A stretch of DNA of 64,000 bases from Flavobacteriaceae bacterium. Its GTDB lineage: Bacteria > Bacteroidota > Bacteroidia > Flavobacteriales > Flavobacteriaceae. A program made the translations under genes and the position numbers. The stretch is from contig SIHP01000001.1 of assembly GCA_004762155.1 (NCBI GenBank), positions 310,001 to 374,000 of the forward strand, read 5' to 3'. Every line of letters starts with the position of its first letter. The stretch's first letter is position 1. Positions 18,333-26,135 of the stretch are shown in pieces. The notes under the pieces are model-generated. The model was not told where the DNA came from and did not search any database. It was given only the letters and a program-made list of their open reading frames with translations.

Positions 18333-18346
18333 GTAACATTTGTAAC
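18333..18346. promoter_or_regulatory. Putative Crp/Fnr operator C (SulP gene), imperfect
   Basis: GTAAC-ATTT-GTAAC: matches the GTAAC-N4-GTTAC pattern with one substitution in the second half-site. It lies 45 bases upstream of the SulP start, the same distance range as operators A and B. Confidence 0.5.
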
Positions 18347-18374
18347 ACTTAGGTTTAATATTAAAAGAAAACTT

Positions 18375-18935
18375 CTAATCTAAATAAGTTTCACATTTTT
18401 TTATTTCGATAACTATAGGATGTTTTTTTGGCAGACAACTAATTAACTCATAAGGCACCACTCTATCTATTTCAGGAAGTCTTTTATACCAAACTAAAAC
18501 CTCTTCAAAGTACTCTTCTCCTTTTTGTTTATCACCTAATTTGTAATAACAATATCCAATTTGTTCTATTAATTTAGTATACCTCCAAATTTGAAACTCC
18601 TTTAGCTTTTGCTTATCTACTTTTTGATAATTCTCTAATGCTAATTTTAAATTATTTTGATCATGATAACAATGAGCTAAATACAATTGTGGTAACACAT
18701 TTTCTTTATCTAACTCAATAGCCTTTTTAAAATTAGCAACAATACTTTCAATATACATTTCCCAATCATCAGATTCATAATCTATCAAACCTAAAAGGTA
18801 ATAACAATTAGAATCTTTATTTGAAAACCCTTCAAGTAATAACTTTATTTCTGAACGCAAAAAATCTTTATCTATTTTTTCCTCTGCTAAAACAAAATCA
18901 TCATATTTATTAAATATTTTCTTTCTTAAATCCAA
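18375..18935 (-). CDS. TPR-repeat protein
   Basis: A 186-aa protein without signal peptide. At least two tetratricopeptide-like repeats are visible: NFKKAIELDKENVLPQLYLA near 85-105 and YYKLGDKQKGEEYFEEVLVW near 135-155. The N-terminal part is helical and acidic. Such proteins act as protein-interaction scaffolds; the partner is unknown. The start is 8 bases after the stop of the Crp/Fnr regulator gene, so the two are probably one operon under operator D. A role in the sulfur response is implied by position only. Confidence 0.75.
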   Translation of the reverse strand: MDLRKKIFNKYDDFVLAEEKIDKDFLRSEIKLLLEGFSNKDSNCYYLLGLIDYESDDWEMYIESIVANFKKAIELDKENVLPQLYLAHCYHDQNNLKLALENYQKVDKQKLKEFQIWRYTKLIEQIGYCYYKLGDKQKGEEYFEEVLVWYKRLPEIDRVVPYELISCLPKKHPIVIEIKKCETYLD

Positions 18936-18943
18936 CTTTTAAT

Positions 18944-19576
18944 TTAAATCTCTTTAATCAATATATAATTACGATGCAATTCTATTTTACCAAGGTTTTC
19001 TAATTTTTTTAACAAACGAGAAACTACAACTCTGGATGTGTGTAACTCGTAAGCTATTTCTTGATGTGTATTATGTACAATTCCGTCTTTTGAAATTCTT
19101 GCTTTATCACCTAAATAGTTAAGTAAACGTTCGTCCATTTTTAAAAAAGCAATACTATCTATGGTAGATAGCATTTCATTTAGCCTGTTATGGTAACTCG
19201 CAAAAACAAACTTTCGCCAACTTTTATAATTCGCAGACCATTCTTCCATCTTTTGAATGGGAACCATAATTAGCTTTGCTTCAGTTTCGGAAATAGCTCT
19301 AATTTCGCTTTTTGTTTGTCCCAAACAACAACTTAACGTCATGGCACAAGTATCTCCTTTTTCTAAAAAATAAAGCAGTAATTCATCGCCATCATTATCT
19401 TCTCTTAAGATTTTAATTGCTCCAGAAATTAACAACGGCATTACTTTTACATAGCTACCAATTTCAATTAGTTTAAATCCTTCTGGAACTTCTTTATAAG
19501 TACCAACTTGATTAATTTCATGTAATAATTCATCTTCAAATAAATGTCCGAAATTTGTTTTTAACTCTTGAATCAT
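18944..19576 (-). CDS. Crp/Fnr family regulator, probable sulfide/persulfide-responsive
   Basis: A 210-aa regulator. The N-terminal cyclic-nucleotide-type domain (about 20-130) includes PEGFKLIEIG and the cysteine-rich stretch CAMTLSCC (C77, C83, C84). The C-terminal winged helix contains a recognition helix near TSRVVVSRLLKKLENLG. The ATG at 19576 is preferred to the in-frame ATG at 19624, because family proteins as I remember them start at MIQxLK. The vicinal cysteines are candidate redox or persulfide sensors, which is inference. It should bind the GTAAC-N4-GTTAC sites found upstream of itself and of the transporter and dioxygenase genes. Confidence 0.85.
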   Translation of the reverse strand: MIQELKTNFGHLFEDELLHEINQVGTYKEVPEGFKLIEIGSYVKVMPLLISGAIKILREDNDGDELLLYFLEKGDTCAMTLSCCLGQTKSEIRAISETEAKLIMVPIQKMEEWSANYKSWRKFVFASYHNRLNEMLSTIDSIAFLKMDERLLNYLGDKARISKDGIVHNTHQEIAYELHTSRVVVSRLLKKLENLGKIELHRNYILIKEI

Positions 19577-19651
19577 AATTAATGTTTGGCTACTTTCTTT
19601 TACAAGGTATTGTTTAGTTATCAAAAATAATAGTTCCAGCTCTTTTTTTTA

Positions 19652-19665
19652 GTAACATGTGTTAC
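19652..19665. promoter_or_regulatory. Putative Crp/Fnr operator D (regulator gene, autoregulation)
   Basis: Perfect inverted repeat GTAAC-ATGT-GTTAC, extended to GTAACA/TGTTAC. It lies 76 bases upstream of the preferred start (28 from the longer alternative). It is the best-conserved site and suggests autoregulation. Confidence 0.65.
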
Positions 19666-19932
19666 ATAAATCCCTCCTACATTATACAGAATAAAAAGCT
19701 TACCTATAATTATTAATAATCCTATTAATGATATTCAAATGATAAAAGGATTAATAATGGATTAAATATACATAGTTAATAAAGCCGTATAGTGTCCATC
19801 AAGAAATTCCAATAACTGTAAAAGATTCAAATAAAAAATAAGAATGCCATAAGTAAATAACTGAATTACAGCAAACCACAAATAAAACACTTTTTTTATT
19901 GAATTTTTAACATTTTTATAACTAAAAAAATA
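19666..19932. other. AT-rich spacer upstream of the small-RNA array
   Basis: About 270 bases without an open frame, repeat or terminator that I can support. It separates the divergent-looking regulator promoter region from the first small-RNA promoter. Confidence 0.4.
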
Positions 19933-19962
19933 TTGTATATCTAATAAAACGTATTACTTTTG
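19933..19962 (+). promoter_or_regulatory. Promoter of small RNA copy 1
   Basis: TTG at 19933-19935, exactly 19 bases, then TACTTTTG at 19955-19962: a full match to the Bacteroidetes consensus TTG-N19-TAnnTTTG. Confidence 0.75.
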
Positions 19963-19965
19963 AAG

Positions 19966-20040
19966 TAATCTAAGAGACGTCTTAGATTTCTTTTTCATAG
20001 CAATTTTCCCACTCAATTCTGTTGAGTGGGTTCTTTTTTT
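19966..20040 (+). ncRNA. Predicted small RNA, tandem copy 1 of 3
   Basis: Predicted transcript of about 75 nt beginning just after the -7 box. It has a 5' hairpin (9-bp stem AATCTAAGA / TCTTAGATT, 4-base loop, 19967-19988), a linker of about 19 bases containing TTTTTCATAG, and an intrinsic terminator (stem CCCACTCAA / TTGAGTGGG, 20008-20030, then TTCTTTTTTT). No open reading frame of useful length is present. The same promoter-RNA-terminator unit recurs 165 and 331 bases downstream with the transcribed part unchanged. I do not recognise the family; known flavobacterial RNA motifs would need to be compared. Confidence 0.7.
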
Positions 20041-20097
20041 ATAAAATATTCTAATTTTATTATTTTTAATATTTTATATAATAAATAAATAAAAACA

Positions 20098-20127
20098 TTG
20101 TTTATTCAAAAAAACGTATTACTTTTG
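20098..20127 (+). promoter_or_regulatory. Promoter of small RNA copy 2
   Basis: TTG at 20098-20100, 19 bases, TACTTTTG at 20120-20127. Same geometry as copy 1, although the spacer sequence differs upstream of AAAACGTAT. Confidence 0.75.
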
Positions 20128-20130
20128 AAG

Positions 20131-20206
20131 TAATCTAAGAGACGTCTTAGATTTCTTTTTCATAGCAATTTTCCCACTCAATTCTGTTGAGTGGGTTCTT
20201 TTTTTT
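20131..20206 (+). ncRNA. Predicted small RNA, tandem copy 2 of 3
   Basis: Transcribed region identical by eye to copy 1 apart from one additional T in the terminator tract: same 5' palindromic hairpin, linker and CCCACTCAA terminator stem. The offset from copy 1 is 165 bases. The spacer between copies 1 and 2 is nearly identical to that between copies 2 and 3, so whole units were duplicated. Confidence 0.7.
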
Positions 20207-20263
20207 ATAAAATATTCTAACTTTATTTTTTTTAATATTTTATATAATAAATAAATAAAAACA

Positions 20264-20293
20264 TTGTTTATTCAAAAAAACATATTACATTTG
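20264..20293 (+). promoter_or_regulatory. Promoter of small RNA copy 3
   Basis: TTG at 20264-20266, 19 bases, TACATTTG at 20286-20293. The -7 box differs from copies 1 and 2 only at a consensus-neutral position (TACT to TACA). Confidence 0.75.
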
Positions 20294-20296
20294 AAG

Positions 20297-20371
20297 TAAT
20301 CTAAGAGACGTCTTAGATTTCTTTTTCATAGCAATTTTCCCACTCAATTCTGTTGAGTGGGTTCTTTTTTT
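20297..20371 (+). ncRNA. Predicted small RNA, tandem copy 3 of 3
   Basis: Third copy with both hairpins unchanged, offset 166 bases from copy 2. After its T-tract the sequence diverges from the repeat and leads to the stop of the convergent BtuF-like gene (20446), 75 bases away. All three copies would be expressed independently, because each has its own promoter and terminator. Confidence 0.7.
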
Positions 20372-20445
20372 ATAATCTTTTGGTTCTTATCTTAAAAACT
20401 AAAGTATCAAGTAATTATAAAAACACTATTGTTTCTGGTTAAAAA

Positions 20446-21240
20446 TTAATCAATTCTTTGATGCAACTTTTTAAAATAATCAAAAGCTTTAATTAATCTA
20501 CTTCCGTACCAAGAAAACATCTCTCCATCAACAAAAATAGTTATTGCATGATGTGTAAATCGACCAACTTCAAAGGCATGTTCTTCTTTAAACGGATAGG
20601 GTTCTGAAGAAAGTAAAACCAAATCTGGATCACCTTCTAATCGGATTTTTTTCAATTCAACCTCAGGATAACGTTCTTTAGTTTTATAAATATTTTCGAA
20701 ATTATTTAACTCTAGTAAGTAATCAATAAATGTATTATTTCCTGCAACCATCCATGGATCTCTCCAAATAAAATAAGCTACTTTTTTAGTTTCTTTACCT
20801 TTTATAAATTGCAAAAAATCATTTAAATTATAATCTATCTTTTGATTGATTTTAGAAGCTTCTGTTCTACAAGAAAATAATTGTCCGTATTGAGTAATTA
20901 AAGACTTGGCATCGTTAAGCGTATAAATATCAGAAACATGAACTGGTGCAATTGCCTCACAAACTTCCACTATTTCTTTGGTGTTTTCTTCTTTATTGCA
21001 AAGAATAATATCTGGCTTTAACGCTTTTATTTTCTCTATTTTGATGTTTTTTGTTCCACCAACAATAGTTTTGGTTTGTTTTAAATGATAAGGATGTACA
21101 CAAAATTTGGTAAGACCAACAATGCTATTTTCCAAACCCAAGTCATACAATAATTCTGTTTGACTTGGCACTAAAGAAATAATTCTTTTTGGTGTTTCTG
21201 AAATCTCAAAAACTCTTCCCATTTGGTCTTTAAACTCCAT
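20446..21240 (-). CDS. BtuF-like helical-backbone metal/cobalamin-binding protein without signal peptide
   Basis: A 264-aa protein of the periplasmic-binding-protein type III family (PF01497): the N-terminal PKRIISLVPSQTELLYDLG segment, the long central helix region, and a second lobe with DLVLLSSEPYPFKEEH. Family members bind vitamin B12, haem or ferric siderophores and deliver them to ABC importers. No signal peptide or lipobox is seen at the start (MEFKDQMGRVFE), so it may act in the cytoplasm or have been repurposed. It is followed upstream by pyrF with a 2-base gap on the same strand, an arrangement that suggests co-transcription rather than a transporter operon; no permease of the BtuC type is near. 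Confidence 0.8.
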   Translation of the reverse strand: MEFKDQMGRVFEISETPKRIISLVPSQTELLYDLGLENSIVGLTKFCVHPYHLKQTKTIVGGTKNIKIEKIKALKPDIILCNKEENTKEIVEVCEAIAPVHVSDIYTLNDAKSLITQYGQLFSCRTEASKINQKIDYNLNDFLQFIKGKETKKVAYFIWRDPWMVAGNNTFIDYLLELNNFENIYKTKERYPEVELKKIRLEGDPDLVLLSSEPYPFKEEHAFEVGRFTHHAITIFVDGEMFSWYGSRLIKAFDYFKKLHQRID

Positions 21241-21242
21241 TG

Positions 21243-22055
21243 CTAACCTAAAATTTCAGCCATCTGAATTTGTAATTCTTTAGCTTTTGTTGCTGATGCA
21301 TTTGCAAAACCTTCTCCATTTGAAGCATAAATAATTCCACGAGAGGAATTAATTAACAAACCAATGTTTTCAGACAATCCGTATTTACAAACATCTTGAA
21401 GGTTTCCTCCTTGTGCTCCTACTCCTGGCACTAATAAAAAAGAATTCGGAACAATTTTTCTTATCTCTTTAAAATACTCTGCTTTTGTTGCTCCAACTAC
21501 ATACATTAAGTTTTCTGAATTCTTCCATCCTTTTGAAGTTTCTAAAACCTGTTTGTAAACTTCTTTAGTATCTATTTTTTTTGTTTGAAAATCAAAAGCT
21601 CCTTCGTTGGAAGTTAACGCCAACATAATCGTATGTTTATTTTCAAAAGCTAAAAATGGTTCTACAGAATCTTTTCCCATATATGGAGCCACAGTTACAC
21701 TATCAAAAGCTAAATCTTCAAAAAATGCTTTCGCATACATAGTTGATGTATTCCCTATATCTCCGCGTTTAGCGTCTGCAATTGTAAAAATTTCTGGATA
21801 ATTCTCATTAAGGTATTTAATTGTTTTTTCTAAAGATTGCCATCCTTTTATTCCGTAAGCTTCATAAAAAGCAGTATTTGGTTTATAAGCCACACATAAA
21901 TGATGTGTTGCGTCTATAATTGCTTTATTAAATGCAAAAATAGGATCTTCTTCTGCTAATAAATGTTTAGGTATCTTATTTAAATCTACATCTAAACCGA
22001 TACATAAAAAGGATTTCTTTTTTTTTATTTGCGTTATAAGTTGTGCTGTTGTCAT
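21243..22055 (-). CDS. pyrF: Orotidine 5'-phosphate decarboxylase
   Basis: A 270-aa protein with the catalytic D-x-K-x-x-D motif in [12 protein letters not shown] (D94, K96, D99), typical of the longer type 2 OMP decarboxylases. It converts OMP to UMP, the last step of de novo pyrimidine synthesis, in the cytoplasm. [10 protein letters not shown] near residue 208 forms the phosphate-binding loop. The next gene downstream starts 2 bases after its stop. The divergent permease gene starts 63 bases away, so the two promoters share a short intergenic region. Confidence 0.95.
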   Translation of the reverse strand: MTTAQLITQIKKKKSFLCIGLDVDLNKIPKHLLAEEDPIFAFNKAIIDATHHLCVAYKPNTAFYEAYGIKGWQSLEKTIKYLNENYPEIFTIADAKRGDIGNTSTMYAKAFFEDLAFDSVTVAPYMGKDSVEPFLAFENKHTIMLALTSNEGAFDFQTKKIDTKEVYKQVLETSKGWKNSENLMYVVGATKAEYFKEIRKIVPNSFLLVPGVGAQGGNLQDVCKYGLSENIGLLINSSRGIIYASNGEGFANASATKAKELQIQMAEILG

Positions 22056-22104
22056 GTTGTTGTTAAAAAGTTACACAAAAATACACTTTTTTAGCGCTTT
22101 CTTT

Positions 22105-22112
22105 TATCTTTG
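22105..22112 (+). promoter_or_regulatory. Possible -7 element for the DppB-like gene
   Basis: TATCTTTG fits TAnnTTTG and ends 6 bases before the preferred ATG at 22119. No TTG is found at the usual distance. If it is used, the mRNA leader would be nearly absent. Confidence 0.35.
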
Positions 22113-22118
22113 TTAACG

Positions 22119-23195
22119 ATGTTTCAATTTATAATTAACAAACTTTTTTACGGAGTCTTAACTCTTTTTGGTGTGGTTACAGTTATTTTCTTCTTGTTAA
22201 ATAAAACACCTGGCGATGCAACTTTAATGATGTTGGGACAAAGAGCGGATAAAAACCAAGTAACTATATTAAAGAAGAAATATGGTTTTGATAAACCATT
22301 AACTACTCAATATTTATATTATTTAAATGATATTTCTCCGTTGTCTTTTCATAGCAAAAACAATACTGATTACACTTTTTTATCTGATAACAAATACAAG
22401 TACCTTAAATTATTATCGCTTGGAAATACAACTATTGTAATAAAACAACCTTACTTAAGACAATCTTTTCAAAAAAACGGTAAAAATGTATCCGAAGTAA
22501 TTTCAGAAACATTACCAAACACAGCTGTTTTAGCAATTGTTGCTATTTGTATTGCTATTGGATTAGGAATTATTCTAGGTATTTTTTCAGCTTTATTTAA
22601 AGATACTTTTTTCGACAGACTCATTGCTGTTATAAGTACTTTAGGAATGAGCATTCCTTCCTTTTTTTCTGCTATTGTTTTTGCTTGGTTATTTGGATTT
22701 GTATTGCATAAATACACTAGTTTAGAAATGACAGGAAGCTTATACGAAGTTGATGATTTTGGTGAAGGATCTTATATCCAATGGAAAAATCTTATTTTAC
22801 CAGCATTTGTGTTAGGTATTCGTCCGCTTGCGGTAATTATTCAACTGATGCGAAATTCTTTATTAGAAACTTTTAACCAAGATTATATTAGAACAGCAAA
22901 AGCAAAAGGACTATCGCAATATCAAATTATAAAAAAACACGCACTTAAAAACTCATTGAATCCTGTTGTTACAGCAGTTTCAGGTTGGTTTGCATCTATG
23001 TTAGCTGGTGCCGTTTTTGTAGAGTATATTTATAATTGGAACGGAATTGGTAAAGAACTAATTAACGCATTAAACATGAAAGATTATCCTGTTATTATTG
23101 GTATCTCTTTATTAATAGCTTCTCTTTTTATTGTAATTAATATATTTGTTGACATTATTTATAGTTGGCTGGATCCCAGAGTTAAATTTAACTAA
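22119..23195 (+). CDS. DppB-type ABC transporter permease
   Basis: A 358-aa inner-membrane permease. The N-terminal helix with TPGD (NKTPGDATLMMLG) and the C-terminal EAA loop AKGLSQYQIIKKHALKNSL near 265-285 identify the DppB/OppB family of peptide/nickel importers. A periplasmic insertion of about 70 residues follows the first helix. The frame also extends to a TTG at 22110, but that overlaps the likely promoter box, so ATG 22119 is used. No DppC, ATPase or binding protein gene is adjacent; the next gene, 2 bases downstream, encodes a thioredoxin-fold lipoprotein. The remaining subunits must lie elsewhere. Confidence 0.85.
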   Translation: MFQFIINKLFYGVLTLFGVVTVIFFLLNKTPGDATLMMLGQRADKNQVTILKKKYGFDKPLTTQYLYYLNDISPLSFHSKNNTDYTFLSDNKYKYLKLLSLGNTTIVIKQPYLRQSFQKNGKNVSEVISETLPNTAVLAIVAICIAIGLGIILGIFSALFKDTFFDRLIAVISTLGMSIPSFFSAIVFAWLFGFVLHKYTSLEMTGSLYEVDDFGEGSYIQWKNLILPAFVLGIRPLAVIIQLMRNSLLETFNQDYIRTAKAKGLSQYQIIKKHALKNSLNPVVTAVSGWFASMLAGAVFVEYIYNWNGIGKELINALNMKDYPVIIGISLLIASLFIVINIFVDIIYSWLDPRVKFN

Positions 23196-23197
23196 AC

Positions 23198-23668
23198 ATG
23201 AAATATACATTCCCCCTTTTACTATTATTTATGGTAATGAGTTGTGCTACTTTTCAACCCAAAACATTTACACAACAAGCATTAGATGAAAAGCTAGTTA
23301 CTTTAAACAGAGATTCTATAAGCTTCAGAGAAATTTTAGCTAAAAATTCAGGTAAAGAAAAGTTTATTCAAATCTTTGCTTCATATTGTCCTATTAGTCA
23401 AGATAGTTTTGATGATGTTTTAACATTTCAGAAAGAAAACCCAACAAAAGAATACATTTTTTTGTCTGTTGACCACACGTATCATGACTGGAAAAGAGGA
23501 TTAGAATATGTAAAACCTAAAGGTCAGTTTTATTATATCCCTAAAAAAGATGAAGGTGATTTGGGTAAGTTTTTGAAGATTAAATCAATTCCAAGATTTT
23601 TAAAAATTGATAAAGAAGGTAATATTAAAGTATACAAGACCTCTAAAGTCTCTAAAAGATTAGAATAA
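23198..23668 (+). CDS. Thioredoxin-fold lipoprotein with degenerate active site
   Basis: A 156-aa lipoprotein (lipobox VMSC, Cys16) with a TlpA/thioredoxin-like fold. The position of the WCxxC motif reads ASYCPISQ, so the first cysteine is kept and the second is Ser. The pattern of strands (FIQIFAS, YIFLSVDHT) and the cis-proline IPRF near the end match the neighbouring paralogue. A CxxS site can bind or isomerise thiols but not act as a dithiol reductant. The gene starts 2 bases after the permease stop and is followed 1 base later by the paralogue, so it is probably in the same transcript. Confidence 0.7.
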   Translation: MKYTFPLLLLFMVMSCATFQPKTFTQQALDEKLVTLNRDSISFREILAKNSGKEKFIQIFASYCPISQDSFDDVLTFQKENPTKEYIFLSVDHTYHDWKRGLEYVKPKGQFYYIPKKDEGDLGKFLKIKSIPRFLKIDKEGNIKVYKTSKVSKRLE

Positions 23669-23669
23669 C

Positions 23670-24155
23670 ATGAAAAAACTCATCTTAATTATTACTACTA
23701 TATTATTCGCTAATTGTTCTACTGAAACTCCTACTCAATTTTCAGATAAAGCATTGAATGACACGTTTACATCCATAAATAACACTGAACTAACTTTTCA
23801 GGAAATAATAACCAAATACAAAGGAAAAAAAATAGTAATAGATATTTGGGCTTCTTGGTGTGGAGATTGCATTAAAGGAATGCCAAAAGTAGTGCAACTA
23901 CAAAAAGGCAATCCTAATGTTGTTTTTTTATTTTTATCCTTAGATAAAACCATAGCAGATTGGAAGTCTGGAATAAAGAAATATCATGTAAAAGGAGAGC
24001 ATTATTTTATAAAATCTGGTTGGGAAGGTGATTTTGGTTCTTTTGTAAATATAGATTGGATTCCAAGATATATGGTAATTGATGCGCAAGGAAAAATAGC
24101 TTTATTTAAAGCTGTTAAAGCAAATGATACTAAAATTAAAGAAGTTTTAAATTAA
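23670..24155 (+). CDS. TlpA-like thioredoxin-fold lipoprotein
   Basis: A 161-aa lipoprotein (lipobox FANC, Cys16) with a complete redox motif WASWCGDCIKG at about residues 67-77 and the cis-proline loop WIPRYMVID near 135. It should act as a periplasmic thiol-disulfide oxidoreductase of the TlpA/ResA kind. It is a tandem paralogue of the preceding gene, with the same spacing of FLFLSLDKT/IFLSVDHT and WKSG/WKRG segments. Substrate unknown; the adjacent permease gives no direct clue. Confidence 0.82.
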   Translation: MKKLILIITTILFANCSTETPTQFSDKALNDTFTSINNTELTFQEIITKYKGKKIVIDIWASWCGDCIKGMPKVVQLQKGNPNVVFLFLSLDKTIADWKSGIKKYHVKGEHYFIKSGWEGDFGSFVNIDWIPRYMVIDAQGKIALFKAVKANDTKIKEVLN

Positions 24156-24189
24156 TTGTTGACAACAATCTTAAGAAACAAAATACATA

Positions 24190-25083
24190 ATGGCAACTGA
24201 TGGACCTAAAATAATAGACGGAGATACCGCTCATTATACCTATTGGGGAATTATGGACTTGTATGATAATGACGTTGACGTAAAAAAAATTAAAAAAGAA
24301 TTCCCTTACAATATTGATTACGATGACTTTGAGTATGAAATATATTTAACTTCTTTAGCATTAGCTTTTTGGGAAATTGGATTAATGAATGATTTATTAT
24401 TAAAAAAGGTCAATGAAACAATTGCTAAAAATGTTGGAGTTAAAGTTTGGACCGAAGAATGCGATGAGAAAACAGGAAAAAAACGCAAGCAGGCATTAAA
24501 TCGTTTGATTAAAAAAATAAGTGTCAATAACAAAAAAATCAGAAAACCGAAAAAGTATCGTAAAGTAACCAACTTTCATTTTAAACCTAATGACCTACTA
24601 ACTTTTAAATTAAGTGATGGTCTTTTTAGAGCTGTGATTTGCGCAAAAATAACCCAACAAAGAGGACAATGCACATATGACTTAGTTGGAACAACTTTTG
24701 TTGGAAAAACTAAACCCAACTCTAAAATTATTAATGACTTTGGTGTCCTTGGAAGATGGATACCGTGTGGATCTAGCATAAAAGGAATGCTCGAGGCTCA
24801 ACCTGAAATCGATAAACTTTGGCAAAAAACACCAAACACCTCAAATAAACTTCTCGGATTATCATATCATTTAGTTACTCACAAAGACTTTTTGGAATTC
24901 AAGAACAAGTTTGAGAAAGTTGGAAGCGTAAAATTCAAAGAGTCATACAAACAGGATGGAAGCTATGGCTATCAATCAAAATTTGATAGATTTGAAGATA
25001 TTTTTGACAACATTCATAATCACATGCAAATTTTTGGAGAAAAAAGTATTCCGATTAAATATTTATTAGATTCTAAAGAGTAA
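24190..25083 (+). CDS. Hypothetical protein
   Basis: A 297-aa soluble protein with no signal peptide. It starts MATDGPKIIDGDTAHYTYWG and is acidic in the first 80 residues (YDDFEYEIYLTSLALAFWE). A lysine-rich stretch (about 95-125) separates this from a beta-rich second half (VTNFHFKPNDLLTFKLSDG onward). I do not recognise a catalytic motif. The N-terminus resembles small proteins beginning 'GPxIFDxD' that occur in immunity or DUF4259-like families, but this is a weak analogy. It follows the thioredoxin gene by 34 bases on the same strand. Confidence 0.7.
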   Translation: MATDGPKIIDGDTAHYTYWGIMDLYDNDVDVKKIKKEFPYNIDYDDFEYEIYLTSLALAFWEIGLMNDLLLKKVNETIAKNVGVKVWTEECDEKTGKKRKQALNRLIKKISVNNKKIRKPKKYRKVTNFHFKPNDLLTFKLSDGLFRAVICAKITQQRGQCTYDLVGTTFVGKTKPNSKIINDFGVLGRWIPCGSSIKGMLEAQPEIDKLWQKTPNTSNKLLGLSYHLVTHKDFLEFKNKFEKVGSVKFKESYKQDGSYGYQSKFDRFEDIFDNIHNHMQIFGEKSIPIKYLLDSKE

Positions 25084-25301
25084 AGAATCTTTTTTACGAA
25101 CTAATTTATACTAAAAAATAATATTTATGTTTGAGTGAGTCTTCATCAAAAAGTTCCATTTGGTTATGAAATCGACAAATATAAAAAAGTTGGTGTTTTA
25201 CTAAAAAAATGTTAAGAAAACGATATAGCAAAAAAAAAGATATAATTTTTAAACTTCAGTATTAAGAAGTAGTTTTGTATAAATTAACTAATATAATTAT
25301 C
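25084..25301. promoter_or_regulatory. Intergenic region with tpiA promoter-like element
   Basis: TAGTTTTG at 25270-25277 fits the Bacteroidetes -7 box and lies 24 bases before the tpiA ATG. No proper TTG at 19-21 bases upstream. The rest of the spacer is AT-rich with nothing further that I can support. Confidence 0.4.
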
Positions 25302-26060
25302 ATGAGGAAAAAAATTGTAGCTGGTAACTGGAAAATGAACAAAACTTTAACAGAAAGTAAAGTGCTGATTAAAGAATTGAAAAAAGCAACTAAAGGAATC
25401 AAATTAAAAAACACTCGTGTTATTATTGCTCCTTGTTATGTTAATTTACAGCATGCAGTAAAGAAAACAAAAAACGGAATTATTGAAGTTGCCAGTCAAA
25501 ATATGCATCAAGCAACAAGTGGTGCTTATACTGGTGAAGTTTCTGCAGATATGTTATTAGATATTGGTGTTAAAACTGTTATTTTAGGGCACTCTGAAAG
25601 AAGAGATCATTTTGGAGAAATTGATGGTTCTTTAACTGAAAAAGTAAATACAGCTATAGGAAATAACCTGGAAGTTATTTTTTGTTTTGGTGAACAACTA
25701 GAAGATAGAGAAGCAAATAATCATTTTAAAATTATAGAAGCACAACTTAAAAATGTTTTATTTCATTTAGAAGCAAATTCTTTACAACAAATCGTTCTTG
25801 CTTACGAACCAGTTTGGGCAATTGGAACTGGTAAAACAGCTTCTGCTGATCAAGCTCAAGAAATGCATGCTTTTATTAGAGGTTTATTTTCAGAAAAATA
25901 TGGTACCGAAACTGCAAATACTATTTCTATTTTATACGGAGGAAGTGTAAAACCAGCAAATGCTGAAGAAATTTTTTCTAAACCAGATGTAGATGGTGGA
26001 TTAATTGGTGGAGCATCTTTAAATGCAAATGATTTTGCAGCAATAATAAAAGCTATCTAA
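25302..26060 (+). CDS. tpiA: Triose-phosphate isomerase
   Basis: A 252-aa TIM-barrel enzyme interconverting dihydroxyacetone phosphate and glyceraldehyde 3-phosphate. NWKMN (Lys11), GHSERR with the electrophilic His near 97 and YEPVWAIGTG with the catalytic Glu near 169 are all present, plus the phosphate-binding YGGSV and GGASL. ATG 25302 gives the standard MRKKIVAGNWKMN start; an upstream in-frame TTG at 25275 would add nine untypical residues. It is followed by prmA after 75 bases on the same strand. Confidence 0.96.
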   Translation: MRKKIVAGNWKMNKTLTESKVLIKELKKATKGIKLKNTRVIIAPCYVNLQHAVKKTKNGIIEVASQNMHQATSGAYTGEVSADMLLDIGVKTVILGHSERRDHFGEIDGSLTEKVNTAIGNNLEVIFCFGEQLEDREANNHFKIIEAQLKNVLFHLEANSLQQIVLAYEPVWAIGTGKTASADQAQEMHAFIRGLFSEKYGTETANTISILYGGSVKPANAEEIFSKPDVDGGLIGGASLNANDFAAIIKAI

Positions 26061-26135
26061 AAATTGTTAATAGTTATAGCAAAACACTAATTTTGTTACT
26101 TTAATTTTTATCATCAAAAGAAAGAATATAGAGTA

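Noticed and set aside
19966..20371. CRISPR array
   Set aside because: Only three long units with near-identical spacers; promoter and terminator structure explains them better.
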